This document shows, piece by piece, positions 47,710-62,000 of a stretch of DNA of 64,000 bases. The notes under the pieces were generated by a model. That model was given only the letters and a program-made list of their open reading frames with translations. It had not been told where the DNA came from and did no database searches. Source of the DNA: Nissolia schottii. Lineage: Eukaryota > Streptophyta > Magnoliopsida > Fabales > Fabaceae. Location: contig QANU01102613.1 of the NCBI GenBank assembly GCA_003254905.1, positions 2,539 through 66,538 of the forward strand. The letters run 5' to 3'. How positions within the stretch are numbered: the first letter of the stretch is position 1; each line of letters begins with the position of its first letter. Made by a program: the position numbers and the translations under genes.

Positions 47710-48678
47710 GAGAAGAATTCCTCTTATTATATACAGAGAGAGAGAGAGAGGTCCAGCCATTATTAATTGTGTAAAAATAATCTTATAACAATTATATTAG
47801 ATAACTTTTCAATAACTCGTGCAAAACCCATCTTCACGGGTACATGAAGTATGAAGTAAGCAGACAAAATTATCTTATTTGTTGTAAAGGGTCCGAATAC
47901 GAATATTTAAAGTTAGAAAAAACTTCTATATGACCAAAAAAAAAAATGAATGGCTCTTTTTCTTTAATAGTGCAGCATCTTACTAGAAAATTCTCAACAA
48001 AAAATCAACACGAGTTACACGTACCACTGGACAAATCCTCCATCCTCACTACTTCCGTCCTCCTTTTTTTTTATAATTTTTTTATAATTTTATATTTGCA
48101 ATTTAACAATCCTCAATTCCCTTTGTCACTTACCCACTTTCACTCGCTATTTTCTATGCACCTTTCAAAAGTATCTTCATCGCATGTGACGTTAAATGTC
48201 TGAAACCATTAGATTAAAATTGGAGAAATTATTGCACGATAGCATATTTGATTCTTGGGTTAATATTTTATTTGATTTCTAAATTTTATATTTTTATTTT
48301 GGTTGATGTATCAACTTAAAAAATGTGACATATTAATTTTTAATTATCTTAAGTAGTCCCTTGATATTTATAATATTATCTTAAGTAATTCTTAAACAAT
48401 CCAACTCTATTTCTCTTAGAATATGAGGTAGAGACTAACGAGTCTAACATTTACAAAGTGTATACATTAGTCTGTCATTTTTTAAAGTTGAGGGATCAAC
48501 TAAGATACAAATGTAAAGTCCATGGACTAAATATGGTATTAACCCTTAATTCTTAGTCTATGAACATTGTCAACAATTGATTTTTTGCTTATTTATCATA
48601 TATTTTTAAAATACTATAAATTAAAATTAATGATTAATAATATTTTTAGAACACAATAAATAATGATTAATAATATAA

Positions 48679-48770
48679 AATTACATTAGCATAAAATATA
48701 ATTTCACATAATTACATTAGCATAAAATATAATTTCACATAATTACATTTAAGCATAAAACATTAATTCA
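48679..48770. repeat. 31-bp tandem repeat, about 2.7 copies
   Basis: Unit begins AATTACATTAGCATAAAATA; the first two copies are identical and the third is partial and altered. Confidence 0.85.
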
Positions 48771-50924
48771 AAATAATAAAAATTTCAATTTATAATCATT
48801 TTCTTCTTGTTTTTATATTTTAAAATCATTGACNTGGCTAATTGCTTGAACCTGAAAAGTATTTCCTTGATGTACCAAAAACAAGAAAAATTCAGCATTG
48901 CTACATTTTTTTTAAATATATATCAAGCGATGAGTAACTTTAATTTATTGATGATGTCTAAGATGATTATGGTAACTAAGGGGGTTTGATTCACTTTGAC
49001 AATAAATGATGTATGTATTGTGGTCCTTGACCATTTACAATGTTGATTTTTCTTTGATTGATGTATGTTGATGTTACACATTAAATTGATGTAAAGATAT
49101 ATCAAACATCATAAATACGTGTCTTTTTCTCTAAGGGAATAGTTGTTCAATGGGGGCACAAGACGATCATATAACATCTTGATCATCATCTCTGTCAGCT
49201 TGGCCCTGCTACTTCATTCAGAACTATATTTGCTTGCATAATCCATCCTATATATCTCCTTCCATATAAAAGAAAAGATCAAGTGTGGAAAATAAATAAT
49301 AATAATAATAATAAAAAAAAAGAACAAGTTCAATCTCACAGTTTATTGATTAAAAACGATGTGAATTATTCCCAACAATGATGCAAAAAACTTAATACAA
49401 ATTTTGTATGAAATAATCCTAAAACTATATGCAAACTAAGCAAAAGATAATTCTAATTGAGAAGTTACAACTTTCATGTGTCTTGGGGAGTTAATTACTA
49501 GTACTCGTGGTTACTTGGCCTCAATATCTCGGCACAATCTTATTCAAATATTTTCGAAGTTTATTAGCCAGAATGGAGGATTTGAATCTAGATGGAAGCC
49601 CTCTTTGGCAACTGTTACAGACTGGACCTCAAAGGCACATTTCGCGAAGCGCTCGCGATCGGCCCACAGCGTAGTCCAACTAGAGGATAATGGCCCATAC
49701 CCGTGGAACGGCCCGACAGAGCCAGGTTAATTTAATTTGATTATATCATTTAATTTATGATTCTATTATGACTTATATATTGATACCTCATTGTAACCAT
49801 GAGACACATTACTCAAATAATATAATCGTTATTTCTTTGTTCTATATCTTTCTCCTATATTTTTTGGTGTCTCATTTATCTATTTTTTCACGATAGTTAA
49901 CCCGAAGACAACGAAAATAAGAATGTGCAATATTAAAAGAAAATTTGCCTACCTCAGCCACTACCTCTCACTTGATATATAACAAAATAATTATAAGATA
50001 GTTAAAAAAAGTTAGAAACTATCCAAGTCAAAAAAATTAAATTACAGAAAAAAAAAAACAAAAATAACAAAAGTTACAAATTAATTGTACAATATTAAAG
50101 TCTTTTGTTCTCTTACAATAATTTTTCTTTATTGCTCAGGAGGTATTTATGATCAATAAATAATTAATCTCTTTTTAAAGTTGAGATCGTTAAATTCATA
50201 TATACGATCCCTAATTAAATATTTAAAGCTCCCCATCATCTATCAACTATGCCAGATTCTGATGAGTATAATAAAATATATGACCATATGAGTAACGCAC
50301 AAAGGGGGCAGAGGGGCCACAAGGGGTAGTATCATTGTCTCTATATGATGCCCTAATGGCAGGCTGGGAGATCCTCTATATATAATCGGTGGTCAAATCT
50401 TGGAAGCAGCACTGATCATTACAGATCACAGAAGCATGAAGGCATTGTAATTGTAAGAATGGTGCTTCTATTCAAACTATTCACCATTATACGACCCATT
50501 TTTTCATTCATTCAATTCAACAGTACTAGTCCACTAACCCCATCGCATGTATGGGATATCAATATATTGTTGCAAAACCACAAAGAATATAATTTTTTTT
50601 TCTTTTCTTAATTTTATTTTCTCCCCCTGATGAAGAAATTACTATTTCATGTAGAAAGTAGTTGGATTTAACACAGTCATATATAATACCATTTACAGAG
50701 GAATAGAGGAATTTATTTTTGTTATATTGGCTTTATATAACACATTCATATTATTACTACATTTCTATGATGTTGCAGAATAATTTCGTTGTTTACACAT
50801 TCTTAGTTTCTTTAAATCTGAGTTTCATCTGATTCTTCAGGAGAAAGTTAATTAAGTTCACAACATTTCAAGCAAAATAATCAACGTGCGCTAACATGTG
50901 CAAAATTAAGCAAATTAAAGAATC

Positions 50925-50928
<4 letters not shown>

Positions 50929-50962
<34 letters not shown>
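50929..50962. repeat. (TA)n microsatellite
   Basis: About 17 TA units after AATCCTCA. Confidence 0.9.
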
Positions 50963-50965
<3 letters not shown>

Positions 50966-53461
50966 GACATATAAATAAATAAAATTTATAGGTACACTCG
51001 ATTCGTTTGAAAGCATGCCGATATTTTTACTTATAAAAAACATTAATTGATTATTTCATTATTGTCCTATAGTGTTTTAATCAAAATTAAGCAACCTGAA
51101 AAAAAAATTCAAAGATGACCTGCATTGACAGGTTGACTTAAAACCATTCCTTCAATGTACGAGTAATTTGATATAAGGAGTAATGCTTTTTAATTTAGTC
51201 TTAATTAATTTACAGTGATTAGAAATTTAATTTTGGAAGAAACTTTATAACAAAGTCTTTGGGTTAAGGAAAATTGTCAGTTGCTTAACTTTAGGCATAC
51301 ACTAGCATGTGAGGTGAGTCATGGGGTCTAGGGCCTTGTGGCATGGCCTTTCCACATGATTACTATTATTATTATTATTATATTATCTCAAATAATTATT
51401 AATTATATAATATGTGTATGTTTGTGTGAGAGCGAGTGAAGAGACACACCAAATGGTGTACTGAAATGTTGATGTAAGGGAAGCAATGGCTCCATCCCTC
51501 GTTGCACGCCGAAAAAGGAGCTGCCATATTATCTTGTTTAGCTTGACATGACATTGTTTGATAAACTTGTTCACATGAGCAAGGACACTTGATGATTCAC
51601 CTTAGACTTTTTCTTTTTGCGATCAAGATAAATTTTCTCATGTTTATTTTAAAAACAACTAAATATAACGTTATAAAAAAAGATAAACACAAAACATTTT
51701 AATTAAATAGAGTTTTCTTAAAATTGATACGATCTAATTTGAGTATTTGTATCTTTCACTTAATATATATACGTATGAAAACTTAGTGAAAGATGCTGCT
51801 ACTAATTTTTTTTTAATGTGGGTTATAATTAATTGTAAATTTTTATTTTATGAAAATTGAATTTCACAACATGATCTTTATTGACTGTATAAGATGGCAT
51901 AAGTCCAATATTGTTGTTAGTTTGTATTTTTTATTGTGCACCTATTGATTAGAGTTAGTGTGGTTTGGCTACTAGTATAAGCCTAATTACCATTAATTAA
52001 CCTATTAGAATTTCATGAGAGTGATTCTTGATAAGAGAACTTACCGACTAGGCCCTCTCTACTACAATCAACAAACCGCATATTGAAAAGTAGATAGCAC
52101 GAAGGGTCTAGCAAGAAAAATACTTCTCGTCTCAACCTAATGAGATATCCCTGCCACACTCAACTAGAGAAATACTCATCGTTTCAACCTAATAAGTTAT
52201 TCATGCCACACTCAGATATGCTATTTATCATGAATTTCTATTAATTAATTCTGGTGTCTTATTCATATGACTCAATTTATCTTGCAGACTCTAGAATCGG
52301 TTTTGATAAACCTTAAATTAATTTCGTCATCTCCTCGATTTATTTGGTTTAGTTAAATTTGATTCTCAAAATCAATTCTATCATTTAAAATTAGTCTTAA
52401 AAAAGCAAAGAGTAATTTTTTTTTTCTTTTCAAAATCACATTTAGAGAAACTACCTAACATGTATTAATTTATATTAAAATTGCTTTAACCAAAATCAAT
52501 TTTTGTTTAAAAAAAAAAATTAGAATCATACACACAACTAACATGATATCATGTTCAAATCATGTACGAAATAAACCTAAGAGGATCCTCGCTACTTTCG
52601 TGCTTGCATGCTGCCATGTGGGTCTTCCTAGCCCACTTGCTTTCTCTTCACTTCCCTTGTTTTTTTCTCTAACGTACAAAATTATTAATGAATTTTGTGC
52701 CCCGTTAACTTGTCCTCTTTCTTCCGTGTTATGTCAATTTCAGGTCTCATGTTCTCAGTGGAATTTGACCACGTTCAATGTCTCCATCATATATATTTTT
52801 TTTTCCTCACATATAAAAAAAATTGTTGTTTCTATTATAATTCCTTGGCTTATAGATAAATAATCATCACCAACATGTTTCTAAATAAATTGCTATATGC
52901 ACGTATTAGTATAACACGAGTTGCGTGTAACGTGTTTTGCTTCATAGTTTATTTGAATAATGAATATAGTTGAATATCATCCCCCAATTCATATTAGATA
53001 TATTACTAGTAAAGTTATTAACAATATAATAATAATTGTGTTAATTGAAATTAAAGTTGATCATAATCTCTCTTTATCTCTCTCTCTCTGATTCTGAGGG
53101 AATCAAGGGGTTCTAAAATGTGCATGCACATGCTAACTGATCTGACACCAATCATGTAACGTTCTACAGTGTTAACAGAAAACCGCCACAAATGTACAAT
53201 AACAGCTAGGGACACTTTGGTGTCAGAGATCGAATATATCTAATTGAAGAAGCCATGTGGTCCTTTCTATGCAATCAAACACATTATCATGTATTACTCT
53301 TATAATTAACTAAATCATTAGGGCATATAAAAAAGTTGTCACCAACTTGCATTAATTTGACTTAAAATTTTTGATCCACTAACAAAGAAATGCTTAAAAC
53401 TTTTGACTGATTTTGCAAATTTAAAATGTCTGCCAGCAGGCCTAGCGCTGCCAATCAATTG

Positions 53462-53719
53462 AGGTTTTAAATTGTAATTGCAGCTGTAAATGCGATTGCG
53501 GTTATTGCGATTGTAGATATTGTGACTGACCTGAGATGCAATGCATCGTGAATTTTTATTTTTTATTTTTTTAAATGTTATTGCAACACAAAATTGAGCT
53601 TGTTTCGGCCTGTTGTGATCTTGAGGCAGTTACAATGCGACTAATAATTTCTGTGAATTGAAGTCTCACTACAATTGCAGTGCTATGCAGTTGCAGTGTG
53701 GTACGCAATTTAGAACCCT
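53462..53719. mobile_element. MITE (hAT-like), about 258 bp
   Basis: The left end AGGTTTTAAATTG and the right end, reversed, AGGGTTCTAAATTG form terminal inverted repeats. The interior is rich in GCGATTGCGG and TTGCAGT words characteristic of a widespread legume MITE type. Flanks (CCAATCAATT and CCAGCAATT) look like an eroded duplication but are not clean. Confidence 0.55.
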
Positions 53720-55570
53720 ACCAGCAATTATATATAAGCATGTGATGCAGATTACGAAGAACATTTGGTTGTGGACAAAATTCCCATTTTTGAAGATCAG
53801 TTCCTCTTAAGCACTTAGAGTTTGGGCAATCATGGGCAATAATTGGTGGACTTAAAACGTATTCAGTGATATTGACTAAGATGAGGCTTACAAGTGTATA
53901 ATATACCAGAACAGTCTGATTGATATATAAATCTATGTTGTACAAGTTGTAATTGTACTTTCACAATGCTTACATTAATTTAAAACTATATAAATCTATA
54001 TACAGGCTAGGTTGCTAGCCATGTGGTCATGTTTATATATGAGACATTCTTCACAACCCTTACCGTGGGTTCTATGTACATAGACTAAGGTAGGTTCTAG
54101 CTACTACTACCCATAAATCATGCTAGAGATTAAAAAATTTACAGCTAATTTGGTTAAGTTTTTATTTGATTAGATGTGTGCATAACTCAAATTTGACTGG
54201 AGAATTACGATGCCAGTGTGAAACTAAGAAGATGGTCTTTCTGAAAAAGTCAAGTGTGAACTTAATTGGAGAACCTTTCAGAAATTGTGGCTCTTATCCT
54301 TTTAATTTCTAATTGCTTCTCTGAAAATTGCAGTAGCAATGTCTGTTTGCCAAGGAGAAAATTTATTGTGCCTACATTAATTGGCACTAAAGGCTTAAGA
54401 GATATATGTGCTCATCAAACATACAAACATATCGATTCATATCTTTTAACTATTATCAACTATTAGACGAGATGTTAGTCAAGTGAGCTCTATTGAAATT
54501 CCAACTGATGGTGAATACTAAATAGGTAGTGAATAGACACATGGTCTCATATTTAATGAGTATAAATAATATTTTTCATGGCATAATGTAATAAAATAGT
54601 AGTACCTAAATTTTATTTTCACACTAATGCCTTATTAGTTCAAATGGTTTGATATTTTTTCCCTTTAAATAAAGTCCTAGGTTTGAACATTGTGGATTAA
54701 AAAAAAAATTAGCATTGTGAGAATATTGTGGATAAAAAAAAAATTAGTATTGTGAGAATTTTCCTCCATAAGAAACCGACTCAACTAGAGCCAAATTAAA
54801 TAAAATTCAGTAAATACTAATAATTTTGATTTAAAAAAATTTATTTCTCGTCAATCTATTGAATTCCTGTAACATCATCACCTTGATTAGTTGTGGTGGA
54901 AGATGAGAACACATTGAACAAATGTCCCTGAATTTATATGTGGCCCTGAGTAGCACTTCCAATTTTCCCTTTCAAACTATTTGAGGGTATATTAGTTTGT
55001 TAAAGGTCCATTACCTTAAAGAAGAGAAGGAGAATAATTACTTGGAGGAAGGAAGGCCCAATCAGGATTTCCCTATGGTCAAAGGAGAGGCCTTTGTCAA
55101 AGTGTGGCATTTAATGGATGGTGGGGAAGATCACAGGGTCCCATTTAATTTACTTGGGAGTGTATATAGTCCAAAAAATTCTTGTTCGATCTTAGAGTAT
55201 CATGTTAAATATGTTTAATCACATAATATGTAGCACATAAGTTATAAGTTATGGATCCTCTCAAGATAAAGATTGAAGTAACATTCACATTATAAAAATT
55301 GAAGTATATTTAATGTAACGCTACATGATCGTGTAAGAATATTTCATATAATACAAGGTGGGAGCCACTTAGATATGGAAGATAAGGGCAATTTTGGAGT
55401 TAATGCCTCTCACCACCTCCCCGAACAGTTTAACATGAATCACTCCTATCACTCCTAAACTAAAGTTGGGTCCTCTCTCAGCTTAGCTGTGAAATGGATA
55501 AACCTTTCCCCTCTCCATAACCTCACGCTGGACCCATTGCCAATTAGTGATTCAATAAAAATACCAAAAA
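53720..55570. other. intergenic, with one weak SINE-like patch
   Basis: No gene. Near 54633-54710 TAGTTCAAATGG and, 40 bases on, GGTTTGAAC resemble degenerate pol III A and B boxes before an A-rich tail, and a GGATTAAAAAAA/ATTGTGAGAAT unit is repeated at 54694-54760. Not enough to call an element. Confidence 0.35.
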
Positions 55571-55764
55571 AAAAAAAACCAACGAGAATTGGTCCAAATG
55601 GTAAGTGGCTTGGTATCGCTTAAGCAAAGGTCTCGAGTTCGAAACCATGTATACGCAGTTATCCCCGTTGGGAGACTCACCCGCCATAGTCAGGTGCGCG
55701 ACCCGGGTCGACCCGGATTAGTCAAGGCTAAGCCTTGAATACCGGGCAGGCAACCTAAAAAAAA
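55571..55764 (+). mobile_element. tRNA-derived SINE with target duplication
   Basis: Pol III boxes are present: TGGTCCAAATGG (A box, 55590-55601) and GTTCGAAAC (B box, 55637-55645), about 35 bases apart. The body continues through GACCCGGGTCGACCCGG-type sequence to an A-rich 3' tail. AAAATACCAAAAA occurs just before the element (about 55558-55570) and just after the tail (about 55767-55779), a 13-bp target duplication. It is non-coding and depends on LINE machinery. Confidence 0.85.
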
Positions 55765-58265
55765 ATAAAATACCAAAAAGCATCACAGAGTATCTAAGAT
55801 AATTGCATAGTTCTTGTATATTGGTATAGTTCTCCATCCAAACCTGTTTGTGTATTTAATGTTATGCATAAGGGAAAATTTTTCAAATTTGCAATTTGAC
55901 AAACATTATCATGCATTAATGGCACCTATGTGACTAGGTGATGCTAATAGGAGCTTATGAGAAATTATTATTAGGTAGATATAAAGATTCGAGTAAAATT
56001 TTGTCACCTTATAGCGTGTGAAATGATATTTTAATTTTAAGTGATATTTAAATTTAATTTGGTAAAAAAATTTGAAATAATATTTTTGTTCTTAAAAAGT
56101 ATATATAAGTTAACTTTTTATGTTTCATAAATTAAAAGTTGAGGTGTTGTTGCTAATAACTTTTAAAAGTCAAGAAGTGCTCTTAAAATTTCAAATAAGT
56201 AATTTTTAGAGTTGACTTATGCTTTCAAAAAGTTAAAATACTAATAAAACCTTAAATTTTAATAAATATTATTACTCCCTTTAATGTTTATGTTTATTAT
56301 AATAATTTTATATATAAAGAACAACTTTAAAATGTATTTACCAAACCCTACTTTTATAAATTTTGTTTATTCAAAGCTAAATTTTCATTTTTTACCAAAA
56401 AAAATATTACTATGACATTTTTAGAGCAGTTTTTAAAGATTCAAAGAATTCAACAACTTTAAAAAAGTTACAATATTATCAAATCAAACCTTAATGGTCT
56501 GTTCTCTTCATCAATTATTAAGTATTCATGGAGCAACAAGTTAAATTGTGTTATCTCCACTTATAAAGTAACATTTTAGAGTTAATGGTGAATATTCTCA
56601 CCATCTAATACTAAAAGGGAATGGGTCCTCTCATATCATTTTTACACATGAGAAAATCATGTTTGATCTCTCATCATCAATCTTTCAATTGATTATGCCA
56701 TGCATACATCTCACATTCTTAATTGATGATGAGGAATAAAACATAACATTATCATATAAAAAATGGCATGAAATTATCTATTCTTAATAATAAAATGTTA
56801 TTATGTTTCATCAACACTAAAAATTTCTTGTGTCTTCCCACTACATAAAATTAGAATATTTTTACTTAATATATATTTCATGAGCATCTAATAATTTGTG
56901 GAAGTTGGGAGGAGGGCTGAAATTGTTTCATTATTAATTATTTGGATGGATCGAAGACAGACATTCGTGGGGGACCCCGTGCTCATCACGTGCCCCCATT
57001 CCTAAGACAAAAGACAGCTGCCCAACAAACCACCCTATTCTTCACACACTCTCTGGCCCTCATCTTCATAGGTCTCACACTGGTTCACCCTCCCACGTGA
57101 CCTTGTACTCACTTTCAGTGGTTTAATTTGAAGGAATTGAAACCTTGGTAGGACCTTTGTGCATGAGTTGTGTTTTACGTATACTTATTTATTGTTGGAT
57201 ATCGTGTCGATTTACACTTCATCAACTATTAGATAAAATTTCAATGAAATCTACATCATAGTGAAATCTCAACAGTAAATAAAATGTGAGTTGTGTTTTA
57301 TTTCAAATGTGAATGTAATAGTTTTATTTCGATGTAATTTAAATTAAGTGAAAAATATATATTTAGAAAGACTCAAAAACCTTATTACTTTAAGATTTTA
57401 GGTTAAGATGTAACATCTAATTCATTTTGTATCTCACTTAATCCATTTATTTGAGTCACAATGTCTTATTATTAATGAGTACAAATATCATTTCTTGTTA
57501 TTTCAAATTATAGAAATAATTTACTCACCCTATAGTTTACGTCCTTGTTGCAATGTTTATTATTAATGACATCAAAGTTTTGACTTTATATATAATCGAA
57601 TTCGTAATGCTTTAAAAGCGAATTGTGTTAATTATTGCACACCATCCAGCGCAAATAGTTTAACAAAAGGGTGTTTAAGTGAAACTGTTTATGTCTGAAT
57701 TGTAGTACACACGATTATGGTTATAATTATTGCATTATGCTGATCATATTCGTATATATTATTCTCTATAAACAAATAAATTTCAAAAATAATTTAAAAG
57801 AAAATTGATATTAAATTTTTTTTGGCACATGATTAATTGATATTAGAACTTGCATTCATAAAAGTTTTTTTTAAAAATAATTTAATTAATTAACTAAGCA
57901 AAGGAACTCTCCAAAAATAAAATATACAAGAGTCGAACATCACTCTTGACAAAAAAAACCCTTAAAACATTAGGTATATTTGGTTTATGAGTCTTTTTAA
58001 ATATATATTTTTCTCTTCATCTAAACCTAATTAATGTAATGTAGACATTGTCACTTAACACTCAACAAGATCAATATTGATACATACATTATCGTGTATA
58101 TTGCCAATCAATTACATCTCACTACATACTTGACTTTTGAGAAAACGATTATAAAAGTCAAATACTTATAAATATGTAGTAATATAATTAAATGATGGTG
58201 TAAAAACTCTCACACAATACAATGCACAAAATTAAGTCATAAAAGTAATAACTTAATTAAGAAAA
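55765..58265. other. AT-rich intergenic span, no gene supported
   Basis: Only short frames and homopolymers. No repeat ends recognised. Confidence 0.55.
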
Positions 58266-58288
58266 GAGAAATGTTTTGTGTACAACTT
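58266..58288. repeat. isolated MITE terminus matching the 16.7-kb element
   Basis: GAGAAATGTTTTGTGTACAA is identical over 20 bases to the reversed right end of the 16707-17293 element. The partner terminus was not found downstream. Confidence 0.55.
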
Positions 58289-58349
58289 AAAATCTGTCAG
58301 ATCAAAGATCCTTTGTTAGGTTACAAGTACAGCAAGTATACGGATTTAG

Positions 58350-59015
58350 TTGAGAATGACAGGGAAAGGTAGAGAGAATGTGTGTGTTAGGGCACATAGA
58401 GAGATGAGGCATGAGAGGGGGGAGAGGACGGTGGCTGGTTGGCTTCAACATAGGAGGTTCCCTAGTAAGGCTAGGAGAGGTCCTTTGCGCAGCGTTTCTC
58501 CACAGGCACGTGGTAAGGAGGAGGGCACGACATTATTCGTTGACAATCTCCCAAAGGCCATGACGTGGGAGTGGTTGAAACTTCTTTTCTAATATCACGA
58601 CAAGCTGCAGGGAATGTTTGTTTCCCACAAGATTAGAAAGAACAATCCACACAAGTTTGGCTTCGTCTGATTCGCCAAGGCAGAAGAAGCTCTATGTATA
58701 GCCCAAAGGCTTAATGGTATAGCAGTCGGCGGCAACATTATTTCAGTGTCGATAGCTAAGTACCAAAGGAAGGGGAAGAAACTCCAGTTTAACAGGAAGC
58801 CTGAAGGCATAAATGGGAGGAAAGACACCAGTGCCTATCTCAAGGAACAAGATGAATGCTCCTTCACTGACGTTACCAAGTTTGGTCGGAGACAAGAGCA
58901 CAATCACAGCACAGGGAGGGTCATGCACACAACAACCTCGAAGGTGGAAGAGAAAAGGTTTCTTGCCCGGCGACAGACCCATGAAAAAAGTGAAATGAGA
59001 GGTGGACCAAGATAA
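58350..59015 (+). pseudogene. RRM (RNA-recognition-motif) protein pseudogene
   Basis: One frame runs 222 codons with two in-frame stops, TAA at 58590-58592 and TGA at 58668-58670. Before the first stop TTLFVDNLPKAMTWEWLKLLF matches the RNP2 end of an RRM. After it come KFGFV, then FAKAEEAL (RNP1-like, interrupted by the TGA) and ISVSIAKYQRKGK. Basic, Arg/Lys-rich flanks follow. Such RRM proteins occur as plant SR-like genes and in transposon-associated proteins, so the parent cannot be named. No frameshift is needed, suggesting fairly recent decay. It lies just after a MITE-like terminus. Confidence 0.7.
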
Positions 59016-62000
59016 ACTCAAGGGATTGGAGTTGTGTGTCATTGGAGAAAGTGACAAAGTGTTGGATCCTGCTGTAGTGGATTGGGAGTTACGGAGGGAT
59101 GGTCTGCAGGCACCATGGGTGAAAGTCTTGCTCCCATAAGGTGACCATTTAGCTTATATTTGTCAAGGTAGTAAACAAGGCGGTAAGGAGGGAAAAAGGG
59201 AGTATGGCAAAGATTATTCACAGAGGTGAGGAAGTGTTCTGAGAACAAGGTTGGAAGGGAAGAGAAGTGTGGCTTGAGTGTCAAGGTATCCCGATTCATG
59301 GGTGGTCCACGACAAATCTGCAAAGGATAGAAGAAGGGTAGGGATATGTCATTTCATCCTCCCTAGGACATAATTTTGAGAAGGCAGGGATAGTGTCATA
59401 TTTTGGTATTTTCATAAAAATGACACTTATCTACATTGTTTTATATGAATTTACAAACCAATTTACCTACTTTTGTGTAATTTTAGTATAGTTAAGAGAA
59501 TGAATATTTATTTTGTAAAATAATGCAATTCTTATCAATTTCCCATATATATCAGAGGCATGAATCGAAAGAACTACATAGCAAGAATTAGCACTGACTT
59601 TGCCATGGATTTTTCACCAGTGTGGAGATTGAATCTCGATTGATGTGAACTACAAAGTTGTAGATCTATCTCTTAACTTTAAGTGGAGATTTGAATCATC
59701 TTAATTCGATATATGTAGCCAAAGTTATTGCGATTTTACTAACTGTTGTGCACACCAATCCGCTGAGCGACCTCTGAAATTTCTTAAGGCTGAAAAAACT
59801 TCAAGCTGAAGCAATCCTTAAACCGCCTAGTGTAATCTGCTGAATGGCCTAAACCTGAAAAAATCTATAAAAGAGGTCAAATCTGAGGCATTCAACTTCA
59901 ACACTTGAATCACTTGAAGAACAACACAAAGAGCAAGGAGAGACCGAGAGGAAAGCAGAGAAGGAGGCCAAGAGAGGTTGAGGAGCACGGCGGCACTTAC
60001 CATGGTGGCGTGATAACGTGTCATGGTCAGCGTCCATCACCTTATTCTTTGATTTCTTCTTGTAAGATGGATTTATAATCCTGTTGATGTTGGGATTTTA
60101 ACAAGTTTTATGGTTTGATTGTATCCATTTAACTCTTTCATATATGAATCTATTATATTCCATGATTTACATGATTGATCTTGTGCTTAATCTTTATTTT
60201 AGCTTTGCTACCTAAAGCATGATTTGAAACTTAATTGTTTGTGAGTGAGAACTGTATTCATTAAGTTGGAACTAGATCAATTCATCTAATATTCTTAATG
60301 GCTAGAGATAGAGTTAGGGTTATTAGTCATTTTAAGACCTAAAATGATAGATCTGTTGGCTTGGTTAATTTGTGCAAGAGATTGACAAAATGACAAAGGG
60401 AACCGAGTGATCTTTTCATGCTTGAAAGAGATGAAAAAGATAAGAATTGATGGTGAGGAATCAAAGGAATTGATAATTCATATGCATTGAGTAATGCATA
60501 TATGAAAACTGTAACNTGCACATATCGTGGCAGACATCGACAAACCAATTAATTACCCATAGCCACAATGAAATTTTGGTTATAAATATTCGAATACAAG
60601 TCAACGGTTTGGTTTTTGAATTTTTTTATTTTTATTTTAGCAACGGGCTTAAAAGCCCGACAAAGGGTCTATTACACTTAAATGAATTCCAAGAATTTGA
60701 ATCTTCTATAAAAATTTCATCGAAACAAGTGAATGGCTATGGGAAATGGCAAGACCCACTTCAGCTACGGAAGTAAGGAAATTCAGAAAATCAACCCCTT
60801 AATGCAATGACATTTTTTTGTCACATATATTTAAATTATTTATGAAATGATACTTTTTTTCGATGATTATAAACCCAAAAGTTGGGGGAGGAACGGTGTA
60901 CAACACCACCATAATACAACCAAAAACATAAGAGCAAACAACCCAAATAAAAATGCACAAGACGCTACAAAAGGCACACCTATAACAAGGAGCAAAACAA
61001 CTACAAAGGAATAAAAATAACTCACGATATGTCATTCCAAGGAACAACAAATATTTATAATTATGGTCAAGATCTAATCAAACTGAGTTGTTTATTGAGT
61101 AAAAGAAATACTAAACAATGAAAAGAAAAAATGGTGGGCTGCCATAAAAAAACGGATGACAGCTCCCTCAAAAACACTCAAACTAATAGGAGAAATGATA
61201 TTTTCATACCAAAATACACAAACACCCTAAACATCATGACAATGACATTTAGTGGAGACCACAAAATACAATAAAAAATTTAATCACTCTCATTATCAAA
61301 TCACACACACTCTCTTTGAGAATAGAGGAGATCATAGAGTTCTTCTCTGAGTTAATATAACGTGATCGAGAAAGCATAATTTAAAGAGAGAGAATGTGTT
61401 CAAAAGACTGAGAATACATTAATTCTACGCGCATTAATGTTGATGCTATACGCACATGTGTTGATATTGTCTATGTTAAAACATTCTCTTTTTATTAAAT
61501 AAAATAATTTTATCTTTTTATCTCTAAGAATACAATGTATATAGGATGTTTGGGCACATTTGCCATTCAAATAACATTTTTTAGCGGCAGTAGGTTTGGA
61601 CTTCATATGGATTAGGCCTAGGCCTATGTTTCTTAGCAATTTATTTTAACTTTTTGTACGCATTGAAAAAAAAAAAACAATGTATTCTTTTTGTACATCT
61701 AAAAAAATTAAAAGCAAAGCTAAAGCCTCATGAACTATGTTCCTCTAAATTCACAGAACAAAAGAATTGAAGTGCTTGTTTAGTTTAAGAAATTATTTCT
61801 TTTTCATTTCTTACTAAAAATAGTTTCCATAAAATTTCAAAACATTGAAACATGTTTTGTTTTGTTTCGTTTCCTACTCATTCTTGCTCTAATTACCCAA
61901 TTCACATTTCACAATGATGTATATTCTTCTTCATCTTGATTCTTGACGGTGTCGTTTCATTACTAATGGCTATGCTACTTGAAAATTTGGAATCAAGGAT

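Larger units (their letters stand above)
47710..53460. other. long AT-rich intergenic span, no gene supported
   Basis: Contains simple repeats: (AG)n at about 47735-47750, the 31-bp tandem repeat at 48679, (AAT)n at about 49298-49313, (TA)n at about 50929-50962 and (ATT)n at about 51362-51380. A short GC-richer patch lies at about 49615-49730. No protein domain or element with ends was recognised. Confidence 0.5.

Noticed and set aside
54997..55218. 73-codon frame
   Set aside because: No domain and no neighbouring exon that would extend it.
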